From positions 107,001 to 171,000 of the forward strand of contig JAJAGP010000959.1 in assembly GCA_025084515.1 (NCBI GenBank): 64,000 nucleotides of DNA, written 5' to 3'. The translations under genes and the position numbers were made by a program. The stretch comes from Ancistrus triradiatus (Eukaryota; Chordata; Actinopteri; Siluriformes; Loricariidae). The stretch's first letter is position 1; the number at the start of each line of letters is the position of its first letter. A model generated the notes under the pieces. That model made no database searches and was not told where the DNA came from. It saw only the letters and a list, made by a program, of their open reading frames with translations. Positions 1-10,199 of the stretch are shown here, in pieces.

Positions 1-1035
1 AGTATGATGAATTGCTCCGGCGCCAGTTCTGCCCAATATCTCAGGGTTCTCCAAAAGACGGCCTACTGCTCTGTTTAGAAAACATGTCCCGCTCCTTTCA
101 TTTCTTCCTTCAGGCTGCAAGATGTTGATTATGCCTTCAGAAACAGAACCCCAAGAATCGGGGGGCGACTCCTGAACGACTTTTGCTTTATCCCCGCACA
201 TCTGGTACGAATGGACCTGCAGACGGCTTAGGGCAACCCGGGCTGCCCTGAGTTTTGGAGTGAACGATGTGCATCTGGTCCTGCAGCACAGGATAGCGTT
301 TGAGCGTCCAGCATCCTCCCAGCATTCCTGAGGAAGGAGCGTCTCATCAGTAGGACTTCCGCGTCTGTTCCTTGACCCCTCGAGGGGCGGGTTCACCCCC
401 AGATTTAGACAGGAAGACCGCGGGTCATGCGAGATAACGGCCTGCATTGTTCTTCATCTGGATAAATAAAAGTGAAGTGAATTCTCCTGACGAGTCATTT
501 CCCTTCAAGGCGCCTGAGTCACGTCCTCATTGCTTTCTCCTTTTGGCAAACAAGGCTTCATTTACTTTTGAAATGACAATCATCCTCGAAAATCAAGGAG
601 CGGCTTTATTATCGTTCTTACCGTGGGCTGATTTCGATCCTCAGAACCTCTCTGTTTGCGTAGAAGCTCAGGTCTGGTTTGCATCCCGCTCGACAAGTGG
701 AGAATTGTGTGACCTAATGGTGCATCCCAATTTATTCCTTCCTGTGGAAAACCGTGGATTTATATCCCATAATAGCTCAGCTCTGAATGCGGAGGCGTCC
801 AGGCACACTGTGGAAGCCCCGGCCTGCTTAAGATCCTGCCTGACAGACCACCAGTGCTCCAAGTGTGAGTGGAAAATAAATAAATCAACGAGTGCCACAC
901 GGTTCTCGGTCCTTTGGTGCCTTCATTCTTTCTTTGTGGTGAAAAAATAAACGCCTTCCTTACATTTACTTTGGCTTTTATTTCTTGGCAGACGGTATTA
1001 GCCCGAGATATTTTATGGTTTGTTGTTTGTCATCC
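1..1035. other. unique sequence, no gene recognised
   Basis: No coding family, RNA gene or transposon was recognised. Open frames at 447-950 (+) and 668-898 (-) overlap each other on opposite strands and show no domain, so I do not call them. AATAAA-like hexamers near 464, 877 and 946 are not linked to any exon that I can see. Confidence 0.4.
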
Positions 1036-1822
1036 ATTCAGGCCTGCAGCACATTCCAAAAAACGTTGAGGGCAATTTAGGACTAGTAATGAGATTAAAA
1101 ACTAACAGGTGATTATTATCATGGGTTGTTTCAAAAGCAGAATCGAGGAAAGGCTGAGTCTTTGAAGAGTAAAGATGGGCAGAGGATCTCCAAAAAGGGT
1201 CAAAGAGATTAAACTATTCAAGGAAGGGGTGATCTCTGATCCCAAGCAAAGGAAGGAAGGAAGAGAGAAATAATACTGACTCATAAAGACAAAAAACAGA
1301 ACAAAATAAAGAAAATGAATTCAAGGAATCTGGAGGTATTTCCTAAAAAGCCTAAACTGAAGAGGGGTGATCTCCGCTCCCTCAGACGGCACTGCATCAA
1401 GAACCATCATTCATCAATAACTGATAGAACCACATGGACAAGGGATTCCTTTATCAAACCTTTATCAAGCTCTACAATACAGAGTTACATTCACAGATAC
1501 CACTTAAAACGTTACTGTGCTAAAAAGAAGCCTTATGTTATAACCATGTCCAGAAGGGGCATCGACTTCTCTGGGCTCGGAGGTATCTGGCTTGGACCAT
1601 CACCCAGTTTTTGGAAGAAATGGACCTTGTGTGCTCCGGACCAAAGATGAAAAGGAGCATCCAGACTGTTATCCAGTCCAAAAGCCAGGCTCTGGTAGGG
1701 TACGGGGTCGGGTCAGGGCCCTTGGTAAAGGTCATTTCCACTTCTGTGATGCAGCATTAATGCAGAAAAGTACCCTGAGATTTTAGAGCAACATGAGCTG
1801 CCTTCAAGACGACATCTTTTCC
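1036..1822 (+). mobile_element. Tc1/mariner family A relic, copy 1
   Basis: Decayed Tc1/mariner DNA transposon, truncated at its 3' side. It opens with the family's subterminal block (gcctgcagcacattccaaaa, then ctagtaatgag and a gaggagtaaag-like block), followed by the transposase N-terminal helix-turn-helix region and the central region as far as ccttcaagacgacatctttt. The frame 1315-1650 covers the DNA-binding part and reads through CAKKKPYV. There the copy has GTTATAACC, a 2-bp insertion that moves the downstream QKRRRLLWAR-type sequence into another frame. About 45 bp around the first catalytic Asp is deleted (cacccag joins tttttggaag near 1606). The region encoding the second Asp and the Glu is absent, so it cannot encode an active enzyme. 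The same insertion occurs in the other family A copies. Confidence 0.8.
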
Positions 1823-2530
1823 ATTATCTACCCGTTTTCTCAGCGCTGGACCATCTGAGTCAGAGCAGGTTTGATTCTCCATCAAGCACAGGCTGAACAT
1901 CTAGTTAACCCGATTCAGCCGGGGCTGGGACTTGTCGTCTCCACCATGAACCAATCAATCCTCTTTGGCCCTCGGAGTGAACATGGTAACCCGTTGACTC
2001 CTTACCTCCTGTTTTCCCTCAAACTGTCCCGAGGGGCTTCCCCGGGTCCGGCGGTGGCGTTGAGCTAATGAATCACGCGGATTGTTGACAAAGGGAAAAC
2101 CTCCGACCAGACTCCTGGTATGCTGTAATTAGTGCATGTGCACGCAGATGCCAAAGGTCGTTTGTTATAATCATGGCTTTCTGCCGACCGCACATCATAA
2201 AACTCCTGATTTATGAAAAGTCACGTCGGACTGGAAATCTGATCCTGAGACCCCGGCGAGTGGCGCTAAGCCTCCGGGGTGCGGGCCATATGTGTTCCCT
2301 CTGTTCCAGGGCCTCGTGTCGGCCCCCCGGGGGCCCTCGGCTCTGACAGGGGTCAGATCTCCTAACGTGAGCTCTCGTTCACCTCAGTGTTTTCTCACGT
2401 TTTTCACGTTTATCAGATGGTGCTTTCTGTTCTTATTTATGTGCAAACCAGGCTCACCGCAGCTGAGCAACAACAACGCAACGACTGTGAAAGGTTCTGT
2501 ATCCGAAAAGAGTGGAGAAAGGAATTAATC
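1823..2530. other. unique sequence, no gene recognised
   Basis: No coding or repeat family recognised. The sequence is GC-richer and more complex than the AT-rich block that follows. 2130-2290 has the look of conserved non-coding DNA, but that needs an alignment to other fish. Confidence 0.35.
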
Positions 2531-2934
2531 CTTAACATTTAAGTAGAGTTAGCGTGTCATCTGTTAAAGCGTCTAATAAGAGCAGAACATGCTACTGAAA
2601 AACAACAAGGTACAATACAAAAACATATCATATATATTACATTAATAAATATGAATACATTAAGTGAACACCTACATCATTGCAAATAGAAATGAACTGC
2701 TATGACACAGAGAAAATAATAATAGCACAATATTTTTATTCTTTAAAAAAATCTGTTTTGTTATTGATTTCTTTCAATTATAAAACAGTAATATTTAATA
2801 CAAGAACAGAGCTCAATTATGCAATAATTCAATAAATATTCAATAAATGCACATTTTACTAAAAGCTATAATACAAAACCATATCATATATACTGTGTGT
2901 ATATATATATATATAAGTAAATAAACAACTAATG

Positions 2935-2970
<36 letters not shown>

Positions 2971-4010
2971 GCTATTATAGAGTATAAATATAGAATGTAA
3001 AGAGGATTTTAATAGTTAGAAAATTTTTTTATAAACTTTGTTTTTACTCTGATTTCTCTTCCAGTTCTAAAACAGAAGGGTAACAACAGCACAAAACTGT
3101 GTTTTTAAATATTAGTACATTAAATTAACACCTACTGCTAAAACCATCATAGAAGTGCTATCACAGAGAGTAAATATGGCTTTTAAAATAATTGAAAGTA
3201 TTGTTAAAGTTTCTTAAAAGGATAAAGTCCAAGAAGATAAAAAATAAATAAATACTACTAATAATAAAATATTTCATTATTTAAACAATTTTATTTTTAA
3301 TAACAATAGTGCTTTTTCTTTCATAGCTAAAACAGAACTGTAACAACAGCACATTTTTTAATTCAATATTAATTAATAAAATTAAATTTAATGCAAAACA
3401 GAGCTCAGTGTGAAATTAATTAATTTACATCATGCTAAATGCTAAAATACAAAACACATATCATATATTTAATTGATAAATATTAATGCATTAAATAAAT
3501 AAAGGGAAAAAAATACTAAAGTGCTATCACAGAGCGTAAATATTATAATTATAATATTAATATTCCAATTTAAAACATTGTTCATGTTTCTTAAAAGCAA
3601 GTTCAAGGAAGTTAAAGAAAATAATAATAGTAATAATAATAGTAATAATAATAATAATAAAAATAATAATAATAATAAAATAATAAGCACACACTATTTT
3701 CTTTAAACAGAACAGAAATGTGTATTTTAAATGTGAATAAATCCATATAAATTAATTAACCATAATATTCGATACAAGAACAGAGCATGTTTTGCAATCT
3801 TTTATAAAATAGTTTACAAGTAATTATTTTTTTTGCATTATTTTTCTAAAAGCTGCTATTTCCTCGATTGTTTATTCTTCTAATTCTTAATATATTTATT
3901 AAACAATTGCATAGAAATGTATTAATTCCCATCTTTTCATATAGCCATTAATAACATTTCTGCCTTTATATACTGTATTTAAATTAAGACACAAAACAGC
4001 TTAAAACAGT
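2531..4010. repeat. AT-rich low-complexity block with TA and AAT microsatellites
   Basis: About 1.5 kb of A/T-dominated sequence. It contains a TA run at 2900-2915, an ATA run at 2935-2969 and an AAT-rich run at 3619-3687. A phrase of the type aaaacagaactgtaacaacagcaca recurs near 3070-3095 and 3329-3354, so the block partly arose by local duplication. The poly-Leu and poly-Asn frames here are translations of the trinucleotide run. Confidence 0.8.
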
Positions 4011-4028
4011 AGCAGAACCGGATTTTTA

Positions 4029-4068
4029 GGAGTACCCCTGGGCTGTGCTCCAGGACTGCTTTTGTTCA
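4029..4068 (+). pseudogene. possible LINE reverse-transcriptase scrap
   Basis: In one frame this short stretch reads G-V-P-L-G-C, close to the GVPQG(S/C) motif of non-LTR reverse transcriptases. It is only about 40 bp long and no longer RT context survives. A second similar scrap lies on the other side of the solo LTR at 5805-5845. It could be coincidence. Confidence 0.2.
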
Positions 4069-4141
4069 TGTTTAATTGTTAGTTTATGTTATTGAGAAGT
4101 TCAGGAACATAAAGCTCACAGATAACAGGTTAAAAGTATAA

Positions 4142-4146
4142 CATTA
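4142..4146. repeat. target-site duplication CATTA, left copy
   Basis: CATTA directly precedes the LTR's TGTCAC terminus, and an identical CATTA follows its GTGACA terminus at 5788-5792. This is the 5-bp duplication expected of a Ty3/gypsy-type integrase. Confidence 0.85.
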
Positions 4147-4870
4147 TGTCACAGGCCACGCTGGCTCCCGTCCTTTGGACAATAGGGGTCAGCGTTGCTC
4201 CTGTTTTCAGTTCGGGATGCGCATTTCTGATTACACGCGTTCCCGTCTAATTATGATCTCATTAGAGTGGCAGCACCTGCTCGCTCAGGTATATGATCTC
4301 ATTAAGTGTGGCAGCACACTGCTCGCTCAGGTTATATAAGACACTCCTGAAGTCTAGGTCTAGCAGGTTGCTGCTGCATTTCCTTGCCTCAGCCTCGTGG
4401 TGTTTTGCTAGGGAAAAGTGGGTAACTGACGATTGGCAGATCGCCAGTAATTGTACGGACCGGGGAGGTTCGGAGGTAAGGTAGGTAGGATTTAGATTGA
4501 TTAGTGTAGGGTCAGAATTCATTAATCGTCCCGGGTATCCTATCCTCCGCCTCTCCTCGCCCTCCTCTCGTCGAGCCCCAAACGCGCTTCCCGGCTCACT
4601 CCGTTTGAGGCAGTGAGTCCCCAACGCGCCTCTCCCCTCACCGCTCCAGCCAGGCCGTCCGGCCGTGGGGTCTCGGTTTCCCCCTCTCTACGCGATCGGG
4701 GATTTGCGCCTCCCCTTTGGTGATCGCGTTATACTGGAGAAAGCGCCTGCGCGGCACCATTCCCGTCTCGCTTCCCTTCATCGCGTTTGGATCCCGCTTT
4801 TGGATTCAGCAAGCCGGGATCCACGCTTCTCTCTGTCAGGAGAGCGTTCCGCTGCCACCTCTCCTGACGC

Positions 4871-5480
4871 TTACGTCATCGCTCTCTCTCTCTCTCTCCC
4901 TCCTTGAGCGAGCTGCACGCTCGGCGCAGCCTGAGTGAGAGAGCGATCGCCTGCTCCTTTGACTTGGAGCTTTATATATATCTGCTTCAGCAGTTTAATG
5001 CGCTGATGGCACGTTTCCGCGCTTATGGGGAAAACTATTTCCCGGTTGTGTCTTAGTTTGTTTATTTATTTGTTTTATTTAGTTGCATTACGTCATCGCT
5101 CTCTCTCCCTCCTTGAGCGAGCTGCACGCTCAGCGCACCCTGAGTGAGAGAGCGATCGCCTGCTCCGTTGACTTGGAGCTTTTATATAGCTGTTTCAGCA
5201 GTTTGATGCGCTGTGGCACGATCCAGCGCTTACGGGAACTGTTTCCCTGTGTTTTAGTTTGTTTATTTATTTGTTTATTTAGTTGCATTACGTCATCGCT
5301 CTCTCTCCCTCCTTGAGCGAGCTGCACGCTCAGCGCAGCCTGAGTGAGAGAGCGATCGCCTGCTCCGTTGACTTGGAGCTTTATTTATCTGTTTCAGCAG
5401 TTTAATGCGCTGTGGCACGATCCAGCGCTTACAGGAACTGTTTCCCTGTGTCTTAGTTTGTTTATTTATTTGTTTTTTAT
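4871..5480 (+). repeat. triplicated ~200-bp cassette inside the solo LTR
   Basis: Three head-to-tail copies start at 4871, 5088 and 5288 (spacing 217 and 200 bp). Each begins TTACGTCATCGC, a CRE-like TTACGTCA, continues through a TC run, ccttgagcgagctgcacgct and gagagcgatcgcctgctc, and ends in a tttgtttatttattt stretch. Copies 1 and 2 carry TATA-like runs (about 4973-4982 and 5183-5189); copy 3 has ttatttat instead. The layout resembles tandem enhancer or promoter repeats known in some retroviral and retrotransposon LTRs. Regulatory activity is inference. Confidence 0.85.
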
Positions 5481-5553
5481 CACGTTTCATAAGCATCCTT
5501 TTTTTTTGAGTCCGTTGCCTAACGGCGCTTCAGTTTGTCCTTATATAACTTCC

Positions 5554-5648
5554 TAGTCTGGTATGGCTGTCGCGTCTCCGTGGTGACTGCTGTTAAGCCA
5601 GTGAGTCACCAACAGTGCAGCCCGGGTTCGATCCTCAGCCACCCAGAC
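5554..5648 (+). promoter_or_regulatory. tRNA-like module with B box in the solo LTR
   Basis: The module contains GGGTTCGATCC (5624-5634), a very good Pol III B box. A T-arm-like stem can be drawn around TTCGATC with four of five pairs. The flanks AGTCTGG (from about 5554) and CCAGACT (about 5642-5648) are perfect 7-bp complements, like an acceptor stem, but a few extra bases separate the T-arm from the 3' strand. The A box is weak. It is not a functional tRNA gene. It sits about 140 bp from the LTR's 3' end; the gypsy LTRs carry a similar module in a comparable place. Confidence 0.55.
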
Positions 5649-5787
5649 TCAGGTTGGTTAGTTTCTCTTCCTTTTCTTTTTGTTCATCTTTTGGTTATAA
5701 CTACCATCTGGAGCTAACTGCACTTGGGTCCCGAAAACCCCTTATTTCTTTATTTCTAACGGTGCGCCCCCTGGGCCCCCCGTGACA

Positions 5788-5792
5788 CATTA
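5788..5792. repeat. target-site duplication CATTA, right copy
   Basis: Exact repeat of the five bases before the solo LTR. Confidence 0.85.
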
Positions 5793-5804
5793 ACCTTTAA
5801 ATTT

Positions 5805-5845
5805 GGGGGTTCCCCAGGGCTGTAGCTTAGGACTACTTCAACTAA
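5805..5845 (+). pseudogene. possible LINE reverse-transcriptase scrap
   Basis: One frame reads G-V-P-Q-G-C-S-L-G, like the non-LTR RT motif GVPQG(S/C)VLGP. It is only 13 codons long. With the scrap at 4029-4068 it suggests that the LTR lies in old LINE debris, but both matches are short. Confidence 0.22.
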
Positions 5846-5967
5846 TACTTAAAACGTAAAACCTAAAATTACGTATTGTTTGTTTTTTGATTCATTACAC
5901 CTTTTATCTTATCTTAAAAACAAAACTGCTACCTCAAAACAAAGCTTACAGATTAACGTCTGCTTAA

Positions 5968-6012
<45 letters not shown>

Positions 6013-6304
6013 TTCTCCACAATATAACAAGGAGTCATGCAGTTTGCCATCAGGCTCTCACACACATCCTTCAGCATTTCTTTAGATCTGTTTTATTTAT
6101 CGATTGTGACTGTAGGAACCTTTTAAAATAAATAAAGTGCTTCCAGAAGAACAAATGGATCTGGATGCTGGTGCCCTTATTGGCAGTGGTTGCAATGCTG
6201 GAGTGTAATTAAGTGGAGATTATAAATGGACCATGTCTCAGAGGAGAGGGGGCCAAAACTTTATACTGCCTGATCAGAGATCCTACAAAAAGCACCATCT
6301 GATT

Positions 6305-6337
<33 letters not shown>

Positions 6338-6395
6338 GTATTCAGTTGTGTTTCAGACAGATATGTAAATGATTACAGGTGTACACACTGGGTCT
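5846..6395. other. unique sequence with GT/AT and CA/TA microsatellites
   Basis: (GT)n followed by (AT)n at about 5968-6009, and (CA)n followed by (TA)n at about 6305-6338. No gene recognised between them. Confidence 0.75.
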
Positions 6396-7187
6396 TACCA
6401 CAAGAGGGCGTAAAAGTGCTTCCCCTTTAGCACTGCCCTATAGAAAGGTTCTCAGAGGCTACTTTTGGGTAGTGTACCTCATAGTGAGATATTATGGACT
6501 GCTAGACATGTCTCTACTATGCATTTGTCCTCAAATGTTCCATCTGGTCAAATAAATGCTTGATTGGTGATAAATCTGGCAACTGAGCAGGCCAAGGAAG
6601 TGTTACAATCTGGTGGAGACATTCCTGATAAACCATTGCTGTGTGGGTGAGCATTATCCTGCTGAAAAATGCCATGAGTGGCAACACGTGTGATCGCTGA
6701 ACTGTTAGTGTCCCTCGTATCAATACTATGGGTGAGCATCTGTTGTATGCGATGGCTCCCCGGATCAACACACCAGCAGTTGGGGCAGTGTGTCGCTCCA
6801 CAGCTTGTCTGGATGGTGGATAACCAAACTGTAGGAGATGCTAGTGCTTGTCGGTGGACCAAATGATCCTCTCTACTGGGGGTCTGTCTGGGCCGTCCGG
6901 AGCCTGGTCACCAAGTGTGGGTGCCCCCATAAAACCACTGCCCCCAACACCTCCTAACAGCTAGGTCAGAACGGCCCAGATGGAGGCAATTCATCAAACC
7001 ACCATCCTGCTTCTCTCAGTCCAATGATGCCCCCCCTCTCAAAGTCTGTCCACAGGACAAAATGTCTTCAAGTGTAGAGTCCTAAAATCTCTCACCAAGA
7101 GGTACACTATCCAAAAGTACCTCTGAGAGTCTTTTTATAGAGCAGCATTATAGAGGAAGCATTTTATGCCCTCTTGTAATATTGGTC
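6396..7187 (-). mobile_element. Tc1/mariner family B, deleted copy with ~85-bp inverted repeats
   Basis: The left end (cacaagagggcgtaaaagtg ... gtagtgtacct) and the right end (aggtacactat ... gccctcttgtaat) are imperfect inverted complements over about 85 bp, so both termini of a DNA transposon are present. Between them the minus strand encodes a piece of Tc1-type transposase at about 6801-6517. It reads HTAPTAG ... RGAIAY ... IRGTLT and ends near PDLSPIKHLF, which corresponds to the catalytic SPDLSPIEH region with Glu changed to Lys. The second-Asp region is frameshifted (FSRIMLTHTA in place of QQDNARPHTA-type sequence). At about 790 bp it lacks most of the N-terminal DNA-binding half. It is a defective, possibly once trans-mobilised derivative. 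Confidence 0.8.
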
Positions 7188-7872
7188 TGCCCTGTCTTGT
7201 AAGTCATTTAGTCTTTAAATGGATAATAAATCTTATCCTAGATTTAAAAAGTATTTAATAATATTCCAGGTTTGTTCCTTGTCGCTTAATTTAAGTCCAG
7301 ATTTGGCTGGATGTCACTTGGTCTCATCACCGGATAACTATGCTCTGTGCACATGGCTTGGATATCCTGGAAGGAAGCTCGGCAAAAGTGTAACTATTTT
7401 TTTACCCCCATAAGGCCACAGCATCTCCTTCAGGAGAAAATAAAGCAGAAGAAATGCATTTCCCATCTGCTCAGCCCTTATTACTCACAATTTGGCAACA
7501 AAGTCAGCCAACGCAAAGACTCTAATAGATCATCAAAGGCTCATTATCCATACAGAGTGACATTTAGAGTGGAAAAAATCATTAATTCCTTAAATTTAAT
7601 ATTGCGCCGTGTTATTGAGTCTCATCTGTTAGCACTTGTAACAAGAAGAGAGCTTCGTGTGCAATAAATCAATCAGTCGTTCTGTTTTATTACGCTTGTA
7701 AGCTGTTTGTTTTTTTTTTCCCTAAAAGGAAATATGTAACGTTTTTATTTTAAATTCATGCACTGAATAACTCACTGGGGTGTTAATATATGGACACGAT
7801 TGGCTGTGTCTGAAAGAGGGGAGGTCAGCAGAGGGATCATCTTCCAGCACTGCAACAGTGACTTCAACTCAG
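7188..7872. other. unique sequence, no gene recognised
   Basis: No repeat or coding family seen. Open frames at 7219-7413 and 7347-7667 overlap and show no domain. Confidence 0.35.
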
Positions 7873-8416
7873 CTCTGCATTAATGCTGCAGCACAGAAGT
7901 GGTACCATGTTAGAGCCTGGCTTTTGGACTTGCTCCTCATAACAGTCTGGATGGTCCATGAAAGATCCGTTATACTGATGGGTCTGAGCACAATTTCTAT
8001 TTCCACTGTATGATGGTCCATCCCAGATCCTCCGAGCGCAGAGAAGCCGACGCCCTTCTGGACATGGTTATAACATAAGGCTTCTTTTTAGCACAGTAAT
8101 GTTTTAAGTGGTATCTGTGAATGTAACTCTGTATTGTAGAGCTTGTTAAAGGTTTGATAAAGGAATCCCTTGTCCATGTGGTTCTATCAGCTATTGATGA
8201 ATGATGGTTCTTGATGCAGTGCCGTCTGAGGGAGCGGAGATCACCCCTCTTCAGTTTAGGCTTGTGCCCTTACCCTTTACACTGAAATTCCTCTTGATTC
8301 TGAATGGTTTAATGATATTATGCTCTGTGGAGAGAGAAACATATAAATCCCTTCCAGTCTTTCTTTGAGGAACATTGTTGTTAAACATTTCAATCAATTT
8401 CTCACACATTACTTTC
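7873..8416 (-). mobile_element. Tc1/mariner family A relic, copy 2
   Basis: Reverse-strand copy running from the ccacttctgtgatgcagcat region (right-hand part of the transposase) back to the aaacaatgttcctc 5' region. It contains the family's ggacatggttataacataag, the complement of the shared GTTATAACC insertion. Both terminal inverted repeats are missing and the frame is broken. Confidence 0.8.
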
Positions 8417-9239
8417 TGGATGATCCACAGTTGATGTACTATTAGTTTTTTCCTTAATCGAGCTATTTGTTATCAGCAAGCACAAGCTGCCAGGTTAGAC
8501 TACAAACCTCATCCAGAAGTCTATTTACAAATTTACTCCTGATCTTTTGGTTACTGTTAATAATGTAAAGGTCTAATGTGGATTTAAACCGAGCCTCCTA
8601 GAGTCCACCTCTCTCTTTCTCTCTCTCTCTCTCTATCTCTTTCTCGCTCTCTCTCTATCTCTGTATTGAGCGAGGGCATTTCTGGTCTGTCCCCAGAGAT
8701 TAGCGGTCAGATCAAAGCCCTGATGTAATCACAGCTCCATCGGGGTTTGCTGTTATCAGACCCTGAGAGCTGAAGAGCATAAAGGGTCGAGACTGTACTC
8801 TAAAACCCCAAAACAAACCCCCTAATGCTGAGCTGTCCTCATCCGAGCTCTTCAGACACCTGAACACACGCCTTATTTTAAGAACACCAAGCTCCAAATA
8901 CCACTGGGCCGCTAAAGAGGCTCTGGCTCCTGTTAGTGATAGGGTGATGCTAATTAATGGGATCTGAAGCAGGTCGTCCACAATCAAGCAGCTCTGCCCG
9001 CCTGCGTTTCACTTAGCGTCTCACGAGCGAGGAGATTGGCAGTTAACATCGTTAACCTTTATTCGGTCGGGACAATTGTGTTTGATCAAGGCACGTCCTT
9101 TTGCAAAACCCACAGCCTTTTGTCTCCCGAAATGTCAGAGCGAAAGAAGGTGAGCACTTCAACAACACCACCTCCGGGTCCTGCTATTATAGAGAATCAC
9201 TTCTAAACAATAAGAACAACATGTCATCCACTGTAGATG
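8417..9239. other. unique sequence with a CT-rich microsatellite
   Basis: Imperfect (CT)n at about 8610-8664. The remainder shows no recognised gene. The open frame 8712-8987 (-) has no domain and no codon signature that I can see. Confidence 0.5.
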
Positions 9240-9369
9240 AATCATTATGAGTTTGTTTATCAACACGATGATTAGCGCTGGCACCTCACAGCTCCAGCAA
9301 CACAGGCTCCAGTCCTGGCAAAGTCGCTGCCTGTGTGGAGTTTCCTCCGGTTTCCTCCCACGTTCCAAA
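9240..9369 (+). mobile_element. tRNA-derived SINE fragment
   Basis: It holds the phrase order typical of a common fish SINE: gctggcacctcacagctcc, then cctgtgtggagtttcctccg, then gtttcctcccacgttccaaa. The A- and B-box region is degraded (ccagtcctgg where a B box would lie). It abuts the family A Tc1 copy that follows. Confidence 0.5.
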
Positions 9370-10192
9370 GGGCTAGTAATGAGGTAAAATGATTCATGAT
9401 TTAGTAAAAGCAGTATCTACAAAAGCCTGAGTCTTAGAGGAGTAAAGATGATCAGAGGATCTCTAGAGTTTATCAGAAAATGTGTAAGAAAATGTGAAAT
9501 GTTTAAAACCAATGTTCCACAAAGAAAGACTGGAAGGAATTTATATATTTCTCCCTCTACAGAGCATAATATCATTAAACCATTCAGAATCTGGAGGAAT
9601 TTCAGTATAAAGGGTGAGCGCACAAGCCTAAACTGAAGAGGGGTGATCTCCACTCCCTCAGACGGCACTGCATCAAGAACCATCATTCATCAATAGCTGA
9701 TAGAACCACATGGACAAGGGATTCCTTTATCAAACCTTTACCAAGCTCTACAATACGGAGTGACATTCACAGATACCACTTAAAACGTTACTGTGCTAAA
9801 AAGAAGCCTTATGTTATAACCATGTCCAGAAGTGGCGTCGGCTTCTCTGGGCTCGGAGGATCTGGGATGGACCATCATACAGTGGGGACGGGGATTGTGC
9901 TCAGACCCATCAGTATAACAGATGTTTTTTTTTAGGACGAAGAATGCTCTGTCATGGTATGGACTTGGGTCATTATTTAGATTTTTTATCTCATTACTAG
10001 CCTTAAATTTCTCCCGTCCTGACATTTTTTGGAAAGTGTTGCAGCCCTGAAAATCAGGAATAGATGTTTATTAACAAATGAAATGACATTGACCAGAAAA
10101 AAGCATGAAATACCTTGGGTTGAAGTACCTTGTTATTTTTTTTTTTATTATTATTTACATTTTCCATACATTCCTGATTTGAGGTTGTAATT
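9370..10192 (+). mobile_element. Tc1/mariner family A, internally deleted copy 3
   Basis: This copy keeps both flanks: the 5' block ctagtaatgaggtaaaatga and the 3' block ggaaagtgttgcagccctga, tgtttattaacaaatgaaat and a terminal ttccatacattcctgattt. The transposase middle is missing: after cagacccatcagtataacag (about 9900) the sequence jumps to 3' untranslated-type sequence by 9985. The shared GTTATAACC insertion is at about 9812-9820. The structure is that of a non-autonomous deletion derivative. Confidence 0.8.
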
Positions 10193-10199
10193 CTAGCAA

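Larger units (their letters stand above)
4147..5787 (+). mobile_element. solo LTR of a Ty3/gypsy-like element (1,641 bp)
   Basis: The unit starts TGTCACAGG and ends CCCGTGACA, so it has 6-bp terminal inverted repeats TGTCAC/GTGACA in the TG...CA form. It is bounded by the duplication CATTA. A TATA box (TATATAAG, 4333-4340) lies about 190 bp in. The block gagtccgttgcctaacggcg near 5508-5527 matches gagtccgttgttacggcg in the LTR of the gypsy element at 32.8-39.1 kb, so the two LTR families are related though diverged. No gag or pol lies on either side, so this is most simply a solo LTR left by recombination between two LTRs. Orientation is taken from the TATA box and the shared block. Short open frames at 4262-5556 are shadows. 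Confidence 0.88.

Noticed and set aside
447..950. 167-codon open frame near the window start
   Set aside because: No domain, no homology that I recognise, and an opposite-strand frame of similar quality. Length alone is weak evidence in 64 kb.
3469..3706. poly-Leu and poly-Asn frames on opposite strands
   Set aside because: They are translations of an AAT/ATT trinucleotide run.
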